Assembly: GCA_002841545.1 (NCBI GenBank)
Contig: PGZZ01000007.1
Span: forward strand, 1 to 64,000
Length of the DNA stretch: 64,000 bases
Direction: 5' to 3'
Source: Firmicutes bacterium HGW-Firmicutes-16
GTDB taxonomy: Bacteria; Bacillota; Clostridia; Oscillospirales; Oscillospiraceae
A program made the position numbers and the translations under genes. Shown here piece after piece: positions 42,137-50,255 of the stretch. The notes under the pieces were generated by a model that saw only the letters and a program-made list of their open reading frames with translations, had not been told where the DNA came from and searched no databases. Positions within the stretch are counted from its first letter, which is position 1, and the number at the start of each line of letters is the position of its first letter.

Positions 42137-43163
42137 ATTCCCCGTACCCTGATAAATCGCGGAAATCGTAGACTCTACTATACTCCTTTGTCTCGGGGTC
42201 CTTGACCACCGCGGACCTTTTGTTTTCGAGCAGTTTCACAATTTCATATACATTTATCCAAATCTCGCTCAAGCATTCCTTCTGCGACTCATCAAAAACA
42301 AGCTGCATCCCGAAATGCAAATGGGGTGTGTTGATGTTATTCACGTTCTCTTTTGTTGAATAACCGCTATGCCCCAGATACCCGATGACATCGCCCGCCT
42401 TCACGGAGGAGCCGACCGTCAGATCCTTTCGGTAGGGGAAGTTCTTCCGCAAATGCGCATAGTAATAATATCTTTTCGAATCAAACGATCTTATACCGAT
42501 GCGCCAGCCGCCGTACTGGTTCCAGCCCAACGCCTCTACGCGCCCGCTCTCAACGGCAATGACGGGCGATCCAGTATTGCCTATCAGGTCGTTTCCGAGG
42601 TGCGGCCTAGAAAAGCCATAGGAGCGCTTTTTCCCGAAATCATCATAATGATTGTAATAATAGCCCTTCGCAATCGGTGAAAACGCCTTGATGCCATAGC
42701 GCTTTTCCCAATGCTTGCCGCTAGTATCATCAGGCACTTCGATCTCATAATCGCCCACGAAGCCGGACAAAACGGCGCTGAGGGACTCGTAATAATAATT
42801 ATAGTACTTCGTGGCTCCTGCCACCTTTTCGATTGGTTCCCCCGACCTTAATTTTTCCGCAATTGTGTCCAACTGGCTGTCTTTATAGTGGCTAAAGTTG
42901 TTGCCGTTTTTTGTGGCGAGACAAGCCAAAAGCACAATATAATTGAATTTGACCTCTTTATCGTGCGACTCCACATCGAGCGCAATTGCCTTTTTCATCG
43001 CCGCACATGTGACGTTGAAATCCACCCATTTTATAAAATCCGCTTTTTTCTCTTCCTCTTCTTCCGCAAAGCAGGATGGCGCGCAAATTGACGTGCCCAC
43101 GAGCGTTAACACTCCCGCCACCGCAACGATACAAATCAGTATTTTTCTCAGTTTTTCTCGCAA
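42135..43163 (-). CDS. Exported M23-family peptidase
   Basis: 342 residues with a signal peptide (about 1-33) followed by a Glu-rich stretch. The N-terminal helical domain (about 40-160) is unrecognised. The C-terminal M23/LytM domain (about 190-320) contains GFSRPHLGNDLIGNTGSPV, YYYYAHLRK and TPHLHFGMQ, so the zinc ligands His, Asp and His are present. It probably cleaves peptidoglycan cross-bridges or acts in the spore envelope. It is transcribed alone. Confidence 0.88.
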   Translation of the reverse strand: MREKLRKILICIVAVAGVLTLVGTSICAPSCFAEEEEEKKADFIKWVDFNVTCAAMKKAIALDVESHDKEVKFNYIVLLACLATKNGNNFSHYKDSQLDTIAEKLRSGEPIEKVAGATKYYNYYYESLSAVLSGFVGDYEIEVPDDTSGKHWEKRYGIKAFSPIAKGYYYNHYDDFGKKRSYGFSRPHLGNDLIGNTGSPVIAVESGRVEALGWNQYGGWRIGIRSFDSKRYYYYAHLRKNFPYRKDLTVGSSVKAGDVIGYLGHSGYSTKENVNNINTPHLHFGMQLVFDESQKECLSEIWINVYEIVKLLENKRSAVVKDPETKEYSRVYDFRDLSGYGE

Positions 43164-43284
43164 GAATCCACACCCTATCCCAAACTGCCATTATTGACAG
43201 CGAAATTTTAAATCGTTCTGATTTATTATTTCTGTTTAATTATTCGGTATGCCTTGTATTTTTTGTATTAAAATTCGAAATAAA

Positions 43285-43314
43285 AAAACCGCCGGAGTTT
43301 CCTCCGACGGTTTT
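43285..43314 (-). terminator. Terminator of the Tim44-like gene
   Basis: A stem of AAAACCGTCGGAG with CTCCGGCGGTTTT followed on the minus strand by TTTATTTCG, 18 bases after the stop. Confidence 0.85.
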
Positions 43315-43331
43315 GCTGTTATTATGATAAT

Positions 43332-44240
43332 TCAGCGTCCTGTTCTCTGTGAAATGCCTTTTATCTGCGATATGACCCAGTCGTAACTTACAGCATTTAT
43401 AACACTATCGCAATAAGGGCACTTCGCGGACTGGTTAATCTCAACGGGAGCACCGCACGACGGGCAGTGGATTGAAATCGTATCTCCCTTACCCTCACCT
43501 GAGGGTTCCGGCGTTTTCATGCCCTTTGAGCGGACAAGCGTCCATTCATAGGTCATGAACTTTTCCGCTGTCTTGGAGCCGCTTATCACCTTGCCTGTTT
43601 TGTCGTTCGATATGTAGTCAATGATGCGTGTCTGGAGCTGCGCGACTACGGCATCGTTGGCCTCGTCGCTTCTCCAGCCGAGCAGGTTAACCTCCAGAAC
43701 CGCGATACGTTCAATATGATTCGTGCATTCGGAACGGATGAGCTCATCGAGCTGGAGCTTGAACTGGCTGTATAAAGAATCCGTCATAAATGGACGCATA
43801 CTGTCAAATTCATTCGTCTGCCAGGCAGTCTGCATACGCACATAGAGATTTCCGATTTTTTCTTTCATCACCGCTTCGGAGAAATTCGGATCCGTGTCTC
43901 TCAGTGTTTGGATGGGCTTGAGTTCTGAAAAACCGTTCGTGCGCGCAGCTGTGAAAGTAGCCGTACCGCCTCTGCGTCCTGCATTTTTCAGGATCTTTAT
44001 AACAATAAACGCAATTATAATTATTGCGATTACGCCGCCTGAGTGTCCGGAGCTTCCCAGCGCGAAGAGTGTCCACAGTCCGGAGCCTCCAAAGCTGCCG
44101 CCGGAGCTTCCGCCATAACTTCCCCCGAAATCGGAGCTGCCGGAGAAATTGCCGGCGTCTGCCATAGCGGGAATTGCGAGAATACTGGCGAGTAGTATGA
44201 CTATCATCAACGTTATGTACAGCGATCCTCTTTTTCTCAT
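43332..44240 (-). CDS. Tim44-like domain membrane protein with zinc ribbon
   Basis: 302 residues. A signal peptide or first helix (about 1-27) is followed by a Gly/Ser-rich segment (about 29-52), a second hydrophobic helix (about 60-82), and a Tim44/calponin-like domain (about 110-240; FSEAVMKEKIGNLYVRMQTA, RPFMTDSLYSQFKLQLDEL). A C-terminal zinc ribbon follows (CPSCGAPVEINQSAKCPYCD). The ATG at 44240 has AGGAGG upstream; 44267 does not. Such proteins are common in Clostridia but have no assigned function. It is divergent from a LexA-like repressor gene. Confidence 0.85.
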   Translation of the reverse strand: MRKRGSLYITLMIVILLASILAIPAMADAGNFSGSSDFGGSYGGSSGGSFGGSGLWTLFALGSSGHSGGVIAIIIIAFIVIKILKNAGRRGGTATFTAARTNGFSELKPIQTLRDTDPNFSEAVMKEKIGNLYVRMQTAWQTNEFDSMRPFMTDSLYSQFKLQLDELIRSECTNHIERIAVLEVNLLGWRSDEANDAVVAQLQTRIIDYISNDKTGKVISGSKTAEKFMTYEWTLVRSKGMKTPEPSGEGKGDTISIHCPSCGAPVEINQSAKCPYCDSVINAVSYDWVISQIKGISQRTGR

Positions 44241-44396
44241 GCTCTTCCTCCTGTTGCCGTGAAACAAATCTAATTGTTATTATACTAGAAAATAATCTGT
44301 GCGCAACTATATTTACGCTCTCATGTGCCAAAATATGCGTAAATAACACATTATTCACCGTAATTCTCTTATGAGGATATATTTATAAAAATATAC

Positions 44397-44425
44397 TTGC
44401 AATATGGATAATCATATACTATACT
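44397..44425 (+). promoter_or_regulatory. Promoter of the S24/LexA-like gene
   Basis: TTGCAA (44397-44402), a 17-base spacer and TATACT (44420-44425), 19 bases before the GTG start. Confidence 0.65.
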
Positions 44426-44444
44426 CATTTTGAGGTGATTAGTT

Positions 44445-45149
44445 GTGCAAAGCAATTTAGGCGATATTATCTGCTCCTTTCGAAAAAAGAAAGGGCTCTC
44501 TCAGCGCGACTTTGCTGCGCTTCTTTCAAAGCGCGGAGTTAGGGTCACAAATCAGGCCGTTTCCAAGTGGGAAAGCGGCGCTTCTTTGCCGAACGCGGTG
44601 CAATTTCTGATAATCTGCGACATTCTTGATATTGTCGATATCAGCGGCGCTTTCAGCAACAGGAGCTATGATTTCCTTAAAGGTCTCAGCGGCGACGGAA
44701 AAAGGCTTGTGGTCGAATATGCGGCTATGCTGCTCGACAGCGGACTGTATGACGACCCTGCTTTGGGGACTCCTCGCGGCACAAAAATCCGCACACTCCC
44801 CGTCTATGACCTTGAAACAGCCGCAGGAAAGGACAGGCTCCTCGACCTCACGGATTATGTTTTAATGAGGGTCGGCAACGAAGTTCCGCTTTCCGCAAAC
44901 TTCGGCGTTATTGTCCACGGCGACAGCATGGGCCCAGATTTTCACGATGGTGAGACTGTTTGGATACATCAGCAGCAAAAGCTCGAACACGCCGAGGTCG
45001 GCGTTTTCACCTATGAAGGCACCACATATTTCAAGCGTCTGCGTGACCGCGTCGGTGGAACAAGGCTCCAGTCAATCGACTCCACATATCCGGATATAAT
45101 TGTATCAAGCCCTGAAGCTATGATCACTCTGGGCAAGGTTGCAGAGTAG
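44445..45149 (+). CDS. XRE-S24 (LexA-like) self-cleaving repressor
   Basis: 234 residues. The N-terminal helix-turn-helix (FRKKKGLSQRDFAALLSKRG, then NQAVSKWESG) is joined to a C-terminal S24 peptidase domain with the catalytic serine in VIVHGDSMGPDF and lysine in TTYFKRL. A candidate cleavage site reads LETAAGKD (Ala-Gly at about residues 126-127). The start is GTG with GAGGTG upstream. By family it would be inactivated by RecA-stimulated self-cleavage or another stress signal. The closest target candidates are its own promoter and the divergent Tim44-like gene. Confidence 0.87.
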   Translation: MQSNLGDIICSFRKKKGLSQRDFAALLSKRGVRVTNQAVSKWESGASLPNAVQFLIICDILDIVDISGAFSNRSYDFLKGLSGDGKRLVVEYAAMLLDSGLYDDPALGTPRGTKIRTLPVYDLETAAGKDRLLDLTDYVLMRVGNEVPLSANFGVIVHGDSMGPDFHDGETVWIHQQQKLEHAEVGVFTYEGTTYFKRLRDRVGGTRLQSIDSTYPDIIVSSPEAMITLGKVAE

Positions 45150-45214
45150 TTCGTATCCTATCAGGACATCTATTATATAATTAGTATCTTTATGTTTTCT
45201 TAGTTCAAAAATAT

Positions 45215-45263
45215 AGCCACCTGACAGATCCTCAAACGAGTGCTGTCAGATGGCTGTTTTTTT
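45215..45263. terminator. Terminator between S24 repressor and ybaB
   Basis: A stem of AGCCACCTGACAG with CTGTCAGATGGCT followed by GTTTTTTT on the plus strand and TATATTTTTG on the minus strand, so it can serve both convergent genes. Confidence 0.85.
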
Positions 45264-45287
45264 AATTCGTGCTATTTTTCGTGCTAT

Positions 45288-45647
45288 TTAAAGTCCGAGA
45301 CCACCGAGATTTAGCCCACCTGTGAGCTTTGCCATATTCTCGCCCGCAGTCGTCTCCGCCTTGCGCAGAGCCTCGTTGACAGCCGCGATGATCATGTCCT
45401 GAAGCATTTCGACATCTTCGGGATCTACTGCGTCTGGCTTGATTGCGAGAGATATAAGCTCCCTTTTTCCGCTGACCACAGCAGTCACAACTCCGCCGCC
45501 TGCCGCTGCAGAATACTCGGCCTTATCAAGCTCCTCCTGCATTTTCAGCATGTCGCTCTGCATTTTCTGAGCCTGCTTTATCATGTTCATGTTGAAGCCG
45601 CCGCCACCGCCGCCCATTGGGCTGCCGTGAAATCCGCCTTTTGCCAT
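45288..45647 (-). CDS. ybaB: YbaB/EbfC nucleoid-associated protein
   Basis: A small dimeric DNA-binding protein, 119 residues. The Gly-rich N-terminus (GGGGGGFNMNMIKQAQKMQSD) leads into the amphipathic helix, followed by VVTAVVSGKRELISLAIKPD and the helix with MLQDMIIAAVNEAL. All are typical of the family. It lies 50 bases downstream of dnaX, the usual location in bacteria. recR, which often follows, is not present. Confidence 0.93.
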   Translation of the reverse strand: MAKGGFHGSPMGGGGGGFNMNMIKQAQKMQSDMLKMQEELDKAEYSAAAGGGVVTAVVSGKRELISLAIKPDAVDPEDVEMLQDMIIAAVNEALRKAETTAGENMAKLTGGLNLGGLGL

Positions 45648-45696
45648 AATCCAGTCCTCCTATATGTTTGTTGTTCGTTTATTATAGTTTTATTAG

Positions 45697-47352
45697 CTAT
45701 TCAAATTTGACGTTTCCGAACTTGGAGAGCCCGTCCAGCTTTTCCGCGCCCGCCGCCTGTGCCGTCTTGTTCTCGACAATTTTCACCAGGATCGTTTCGC
45801 CCGTAACCTGCTCTGCAGCGCTTTTAATGAAGCTTTGCGCTTGCTCAATCTGCCCCTTCACAAAATTGTCAGGCGCACCGACCGTAAGAGTGTTCCCATC
45901 CAGCGAGCTTCTCGACAAGAAATGGCTGCTGATTGCGTTGTACTTTCCGGGCAGCATCGAGGTCTTTAAAACCTCTAATATTCCTTTTAGAACATCGTCC
46001 GAAGAACGGTGCACGCAGGAGTTTTCTTCCGTTTTTATTGCAGGTTCCGCTTCGGGCTCCTCCTCGAAAGCCGGTTTTTCGGTTTCCGTTTTTTCCGGCT
46101 CCGGAGACGGAGCTGTCTCTAGAGCAGGTATTTCACGAACAGGTTCTTTCGCCGGTTCGGATATTTTATTGCTAATATCTTTTCGAACAGTATCCTTTGG
46201 GGATATATCTTGATTTTCCAAAAGCTGTTCCAGCTTTGCAATACGTTTTTTAAGCGTGCCGATATTGTCCCCAAGCTGTGGCTCACAGAGCCCAACGATG
46301 CACAGTTCCGCAGTCGTTTTCGGGTCGCGCCCATCGCGCAGTGAACCGATATGCGCCTGAACGGAGTCGATGCCACAGATGAGCTCCTCCGCCGTCATGC
46401 TGTTTGCAAAGCGGTCAAGCGTTCCTCTATCAAACCCACCGGACAGAAGCTCGCTTCCGCCCTTCGGCGCTACCTTTGTCATCAGTATGTCGCGCATGAG
46501 GTTACCCAGTTCAGAAAGCAGTGTCGCGGGAGCCTTCCCGTCGCTCCACATTGTTCCGAAGCTGGAAACTGCCTTTCCGGTATCTCCTTTGGATATAGCC
46601 TCAAGCAGTTCCGCTATGCGGAGGTTTCCCACAAGACCCATAGCAGAAAGAACATTTTCGGATGTTATCGTATCGTAGCCCAAACACTGGTCAAGAAGCG
46701 AAAGTCCGTCGCGCAGCGAACCGTCCGCAAGCCTTGCAAGCAAGTCCGCCGCATTTGGTTCAAGACGCATGTTCTCCTTGTCGGCAACATAGCTTATTCG
46801 CTTTGCGAGAGATGTGGGCTCAATTCGTTTGAAGCTGTGGCGCTGACAGCGTGAAAGAATTGTCGCGGGAACCTTGTGGAGCTCTGTCGTTGCGAGGATG
46901 AACAACAGATGCTCGGGCGGCTCCTCAAGTATTTTAAGCAGGGCGTTGAACGCCGAGGATGAGAGCATATGCACCTCATCAATGATGTACACGCGTTTTT
47001 TGACAATTGCGGGAGAAAATATTGCTTCGTCGCGCAGGGCGCGAACGTTGTCAACGCCGTTATTTGAAGCCGCATCAAGCTCGACCACGTCCATTATTGA
47101 TCCGTCGTCAATACCCAGACAGCTACTGCATTTGTTACATGGATTGCCGTTTCCCGGATGCTTGCAGTTCACGGCCTTGGCGAGTATCTTTGCGCAGGAG
47201 GTCTTGCCCGTTCCTCTGGTTCCGATAAACAGATAGGCATGGCTAAGCCTGCCTGATATAATCTGATTTTTAAGCGTATCTGTAACGTGTTCCTGACCCA
47301 CTACATCATCAAAGGTGCGGGGACGCCACTTCCTGTATAAAGCCTGATACAT
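45697..47352 (-). CDS. dnaX: DNA polymerase III subunit gamma/tau
   Basis: Clamp-loader ATPase of the replisome, 551 residues. Walker A is GTRGTGKTSCAK (about residues 45-56), the zinc module CKHPGNGNPCNKCSSC, and Walker B/sensor YIIDEVHMLSSSAFNALLKI. The C-terminal domains (about 390-551) are rich in Glu/Pro and end in a tau-like fold. No obvious slippery sequence for a shorter gamma form was noted. It is followed by ybaB. The SRP RNA gene lies 140 bases upstream on the same strand, a common clostridial arrangement. Confidence 0.95.
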   Translation of the reverse strand: MYQALYRKWRPRTFDDVVGQEHVTDTLKNQIISGRLSHAYLFIGTRGTGKTSCAKILAKAVNCKHPGNGNPCNKCSSCLGIDDGSIMDVVELDAASNNGVDNVRALRDEAIFSPAIVKKRVYIIDEVHMLSSSAFNALLKILEEPPEHLLFILATTELHKVPATILSRCQRHSFKRIEPTSLAKRISYVADKENMRLEPNAADLLARLADGSLRDGLSLLDQCLGYDTITSENVLSAMGLVGNLRIAELLEAISKGDTGKAVSSFGTMWSDGKAPATLLSELGNLMRDILMTKVAPKGGSELLSGGFDRGTLDRFANSMTAEELICGIDSVQAHIGSLRDGRDPKTTAELCIVGLCEPQLGDNIGTLKKRIAKLEQLLENQDISPKDTVRKDISNKISEPAKEPVREIPALETAPSPEPEKTETEKPAFEEEPEAEPAIKTEENSCVHRSSDDVLKGILEVLKTSMLPGKYNAISSHFLSRSSLDGNTLTVGAPDNFVKGQIEQAQSFIKSAAEQVTGETILVKIVENKTAQAAGAEKLDGLSKFGNVKFE

Positions 47353-47493
47353 TCGATTGTGCCCCTCCTTTTTTCGAACTTTCCGGTCATATATGTTAAA
47401 CGCCGATAGTCATTCTGCGTTACAGTGCCGAAACCATCAAATTGAAATAATCTTAAATAATTCTGATGAATCATTTAAGATTATAAACTAAAA

Positions 47494-47793
47494 CACGGCC
47501 CGTGACAAGACTGCACACCCACCTTTGAATAAATTGATATACCCGTTACCTGAGTAGTTAGCTCGAACCCGGCTACCTCACGGCACACAGAGCTACCCGC
47601 TTAATGCTGCTCGGTTCCCCGCCTGACATGGTTCACAGGCTTCCGTTGCGCAAGACCAGGTCTTCAACACCACTTGCCGAGGTCAGACGACACATCAATT
47701 ATCCTGGGGTGGGAATTCATCCCTGCTGTAGCGGATTGCAGGTACAGGGCACCGCTAGCTCCCCGACTAGTGCAGCCTTGTCACGGGCCGCGT
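47494..47793 (-). ncRNA. ffs: Large signal recognition particle RNA
   Basis: A 300-nt Gram-positive-type SRP RNA with Alu and S domains. The ends pair through a long stem (GGCCCGTGACAAG at the 5' side with CTTGTCACGGGCC at the 3' side). The S-domain apical hairpin (about 47628-47600) reads GTCAGG-CGG-GGAA-CCG-AGCAGC. It keeps the GGAA tetraloop and the symmetric and asymmetric loops that bind Ffh, while the closing stem is CGG/CCG instead of the usual TCC/GGA. It functions in co-translational membrane targeting. Confidence 0.93.
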
Positions 47794-47908
47794 TTAGTTA
47801 TTTTACTACAACGGCGATTAAATATCAATACAGTACCAAATTATATTTTGACAATCAAAGAAATTGTGCTATAATATGCGAGTGATTGAATCGATCACAA
47901 GCTTATTC

Positions 47909-47984
47909 GGGCTCGTAGCTTAGCTGGTAAAGCGCCGCGTTCGCAACGCGGAGACCGAGAGTTCGAATCTCTTCGGGTCCACCA
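47909..47984 (+). tRNA. tRNA-Ala (anticodon CGC)
   Basis: A 76-nt cloverleaf with acceptor GGGCTCG pairing with CGGGTCC. The third pair is the G-U wobble that marks alanine tRNAs. Anticodon stem CCGCG/CGCGG surrounds loop TTCGCAA (CGC at 47942-47944). The T-loop GTTCGAATC and an encoded CCA are present. Confidence 0.95.
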
Positions 47985-48040
47985 ATTGATGCAAATCCAA
48001 ACACCTTCTTTGTCATGAAAAATGTCTTTGGATTTGTAAT

Positions 48041-48082
48041 AGAAATACCGAACATGGGTTAATTCCCATGTTCGGTATTTCT
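48041..48082. terminator. Perfect 18-bp hairpin terminator, repeat copy 1
   Basis: AGAAATACCGAACATGGG, loop TTAATT, then the exact reverse complement, followed by ATTATTCTTT. It probably ends the tRNA-Ala transcript. A near-identical copy lies at 49283-49324, and a related one lies at 51240. Confidence 0.82.
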
Positions 48083-48176
48083 ATTATTCTTTATAGCTCA
48101 TTATATTAAAAAATCAGAAAAGTTTTTCGGGTTTTTCGACAAGCAATCTTAACAATTTGATTTTTAGACATGCTGT

Positions 48177-48205
48177 TTGACTTTTTGGTCAAATTGTGAT
48201 ATCAT
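48177..48205 (+). promoter_or_regulatory. Promoter of the riboswitch/dapB-like transcript
   Basis: TTGACT (48177-48182), a 17-base spacer and TATCAT (48200-48205). Predicted start about 48212, giving a leader of nearly 300 bases. Confidence 0.75.
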
Positions 48206-48214
48206 TTTTTATAT

Positions 48215-48323
48215 AGAGAAATACTACGTAACGGTTGGACAGCTTTGGCTGTTTTCAAGATACGTCTTCTTGGGTGGGAAGTCCTAGTTTGGGCTGCCCA
48301 TCTTTTTATATACATACAATAAT
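48215..48323 (+). other. Unassigned structured leader segment
   Basis: Between the promoter and the c-di-AMP aptamer lies about 110 bases with several short hairpins (ACAGC-TTTG-GCTGT, AAGA-TACG-TCTT, CTT-GGGTGG-GAAG) and a GCCCATCTTTTTATAT end that could be a weak terminator. I do not recognise a known RNA family in it. Confidence 0.4.
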
Positions 48324-48441
48324 CGCTTAATCCGTAATTGGAACGGGAGAACCATTTTTGGGGGTGAATCACGCAGTGCGTGTAGGGTGAACTTTCCATC
48401 CGAATCCGTCAGCTAATCTCGTAAGCGTTGGAAGTGAGGGT
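48324..48441 (+). ncRNA. Cyclic di-AMP riboswitch (ydaO/yuaA type)
   Basis: The sequence follows the ydaO aptamer block by block: CGCTTAATCCG, AACGGGAGAACC, TTTTTGGGGGTGAATC, a variable hairpin (ACGCAGTGCGT), GTAGGGTGAAC, CCGAATCCGTCAGCTAATCTC, then GTAAGCG closing against the 5' CGCTTA, and GGAAGTGAGGG. These RNAs sense c-di-AMP and usually turn genes off. The aptamer ends 66 bases before a dapB-like start codon. No strong intrinsic terminator is visible between them, so control may be translational or use a weak AT-rich hairpin. Confidence 0.9.
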
Positions 48442-48506
48442 GATTGATTTTTTATTGCTAATCGTTTGATAATGTAATTGATTATACAAGTTTGAAAGGA
48501 GTATTA

Positions 48507-49283
48507 ATGAAGTTATCCATTGGACTATTCGGTTTTGGTAAAACAGGTTCTATTGTGGCAAATGAGATTATTAAGGAGAATGACTGCGAACTGAAATGGG
48601 TCGTTCGAAAGTCATCAGTTCATGAAGGAACATATGCCAGTCGACATCTAGGATATGATCACGATGAAGGAATAATTCATTCTATAAATAATATCGATTT
48701 TACTCAATTTTATAAGGAGAATAAAGTTGATGTTATCATTGATTTTTCCAGCTCAAGCGCCGTTGATGAATATAAGAACGCAGCACAGTATGGTACGCGG
48801 ATTGTATCGGCAATATCAAAGTATAATGGGAAGGAATTTGAACTGCTGAAAGAATTGAGCGATCATACCGCAGTTCTATACTCTCCTAACATAACATTAG
48901 GTGTTAATTTTCTGATAGAAGCTTCAAAGGTGCTTCAAAGTATAGCTCCGCACGCTGATATTGAAATCATCGAGGAGCATTTCAAGGGGAAAAAAGGTGT
49001 TTCCGGTACGGCTATAAGAATTGCTGATGATTTGGGTCTGGACAGAGAAAAAAACATTCATTCTATTCGAGTGGGAGGTACCATAGGAAGGCACGAGGTT
49101 GTTTTCGGTCTCCCGAATCAAACAATACGCATCATCCACGAATCGATTAATCGCGCTGCATTTGGACAAGGAGCAATATATGCGGCAAAATGGATTATGA
49201 CTCATGCAAAAGGAATGTACAGCATGGAGCAGGCACTTTCCTTGTCAATGGCTATACAGAGTAGGAATCCAAATATAAAATGA
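48507..49283 (+). CDS. DapB-like dihydrodipicolinate reductase paralogue
   Basis: 258 residues of the DapB family, which reduces 4-hydroxy-tetrahydrodipicolinate with NAD(P)H in lysine/diaminopimelate synthesis. The N-terminal nucleotide loop is GLFGFGKTGSIVANEI. The substrate motif, normally HHxxKxDxPSGTA, reads EEHFKGKKGVSGTA: one catalytic His and the Lys are kept, the second His is Phe, and the loop is one residue shorter. The ATG at 48507 has GAAAGGAG upstream. It is directly controlled by a c-di-AMP riboswitch, and it is not near other dap genes. It may be a true DapB or a reductase with a changed substrate. Confidence 0.85.
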   Translation: MKLSIGLFGFGKTGSIVANEIIKENDCELKWVVRKSSVHEGTYASRHLGYDHDEGIIHSINNIDFTQFYKENKVDVIIDFSSSSAVDEYKNAAQYGTRIVSAISKYNGKEFELLKELSDHTAVLYSPNITLGVNFLIEASKVLQSIAPHADIEIIEEHFKGKKGVSGTAIRIADDLGLDREKNIHSIRVGGTIGRHEVVFGLPNQTIRIIHESINRAAFGQGAIYAAKWIMTHAKGMYSMEQALSLSMAIQSRNPNIK

Positions 49284-49324
49284 GAAATGCCGAGCGTGGG
49301 TTGATTCCCATGTTCGGCATTTCT
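49283..49324. terminator. Hairpin terminator, repeat copy 2
   Basis: AGAAATGCCGAGCGTGGG, loop TTGATT, then CCCATGTTCGGCATTTCT, differing from copy 1 at five positions that mostly preserve pairing. It overlaps the last base of the dapB-like gene. Confidence 0.8.
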
Positions 49325-49642
49325 ATATCGTTTAACAACTAGTCAGAAAAGTCTATTTTTTAGCTAATCAGCTATGATTATTTATCGCTATTGGGCCGAT
49401 ATATAGAGATTGAATTTTCGGGATAACGGATTCGCCGCATAGCCCCTTCCGGTTTTTTTATAACATTTTGCAGCCACAGCATGCTTCATAGTGCATAAAA
49501 TGCGTTGCTTCGACAAATTACAAATTTTTTCTTTCTTTTTTTAAAAAAGTGTAGTATGATATAACATATTTTGGTCATAGCGCAAATATGCGTATTAATC
49601 ACTTATTTCGCAGTCCATTTTTTCATGTTTGAGGTGAACTGA
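49325..49642. other. AT-rich intergenic region
   Basis: No gene is seen. A weak promoter (TATGAT near 49556, without a clear -35 element) precedes the coiled-coil gene. A short CCGGTTTTTTT hairpin lies near 49450. Confidence 0.35.
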
Positions 49643-50152
49643 ATGTATTTTGGCAGCGTCAAGTTTTTTAAACATCTCATTGTAACTGTTCTTATTGTTG
49701 TTTTCTTGGCTCCGACTGTTTCTGCAATTATCTCCGGCATAAAATGCACTGAGAACAGCAAAAAGATAGAAAAAATGGAAGAAACAATAAACACATTCGA
49801 CGAGACCTTTCCTGACAAACTATCTTCGGAAGTTCATAAAGAGATAGTAGATTCCGTTAACACCGAGAAAACCGCATTTCAGAATGAAATCGAAAATTAT
49901 GTTTTAGTTCAGGTAACTGATCTTAATCAGCAGATTGATTTATCCATGACTCAAAAAATAAACGGCTTGGATAATTCCACGAGTTCCCGGTTGAGCAAGC
50001 TTCAGACGGACTTGAATTCAAATATTGCCAATAAGACATCTGACCTCAACTCGCAGATTAAGAATCTAGACAGTTCAATCAGCGCTCGACTTGAAGCGCT
50101 GCAAAAGCGGCTTGATGAGTATGAGAACTCGCAGGAGACTAGCGGCACGTAG
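49643..50152 (+). CDS. Membrane-anchored coiled-coil protein
   Basis: 169 residues with an N-terminal membrane helix (about 8-32) and a long, almost continuous coiled coil (about 38-165) rich in Lys, Glu, Asn and Ser. It contains repeating units such as LDNSTSSRLSKLQTDLNS and LDSSISARLEALQKRLDE. No enzyme motif is present. The bactofilin gene follows 100 bases downstream, suggesting a shared role in cell-envelope organisation. The start is preceded by GAGGTG. Confidence 0.75.
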   Translation: MYFGSVKFFKHLIVTVLIVVFLAPTVSAIISGIKCTENSKKIEKMEETINTFDETFPDKLSSEVHKEIVDSVNTEKTAFQNEIENYVLVQVTDLNQQIDLSMTQKINGLDNSTSSRLSKLQTDLNSNIANKTSDLNSQIKNLDSSISARLEALQKRLDEYENSQETSGT

Positions 50153-50255
50153 ATTTCTGTGTGATTCATTTAGAATAATTGATTTGAATTACCCTAGAAT
50201 ATATATCATGGTTTTAATTTAACCTACACTAATCAAAAGAACTGGAGAAATTCAC

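Noticed and set aside
47604-47885. 93-codon frame across the SRP RNA
   Set aside because: It lies antisense to the structured RNA and reaches into the intergenic region; there is no coding signature.
48215-48323. T-box or lysine riboswitch upstream of the dapB-like gene
   Set aside because: GGGTGGGAAG recalls a T-box antiterminator core, but the conserved GGTACCGCG and stem I features are absent, and the lysine-box blocks are also absent. Only the c-di-AMP aptamer downstream is convincing.
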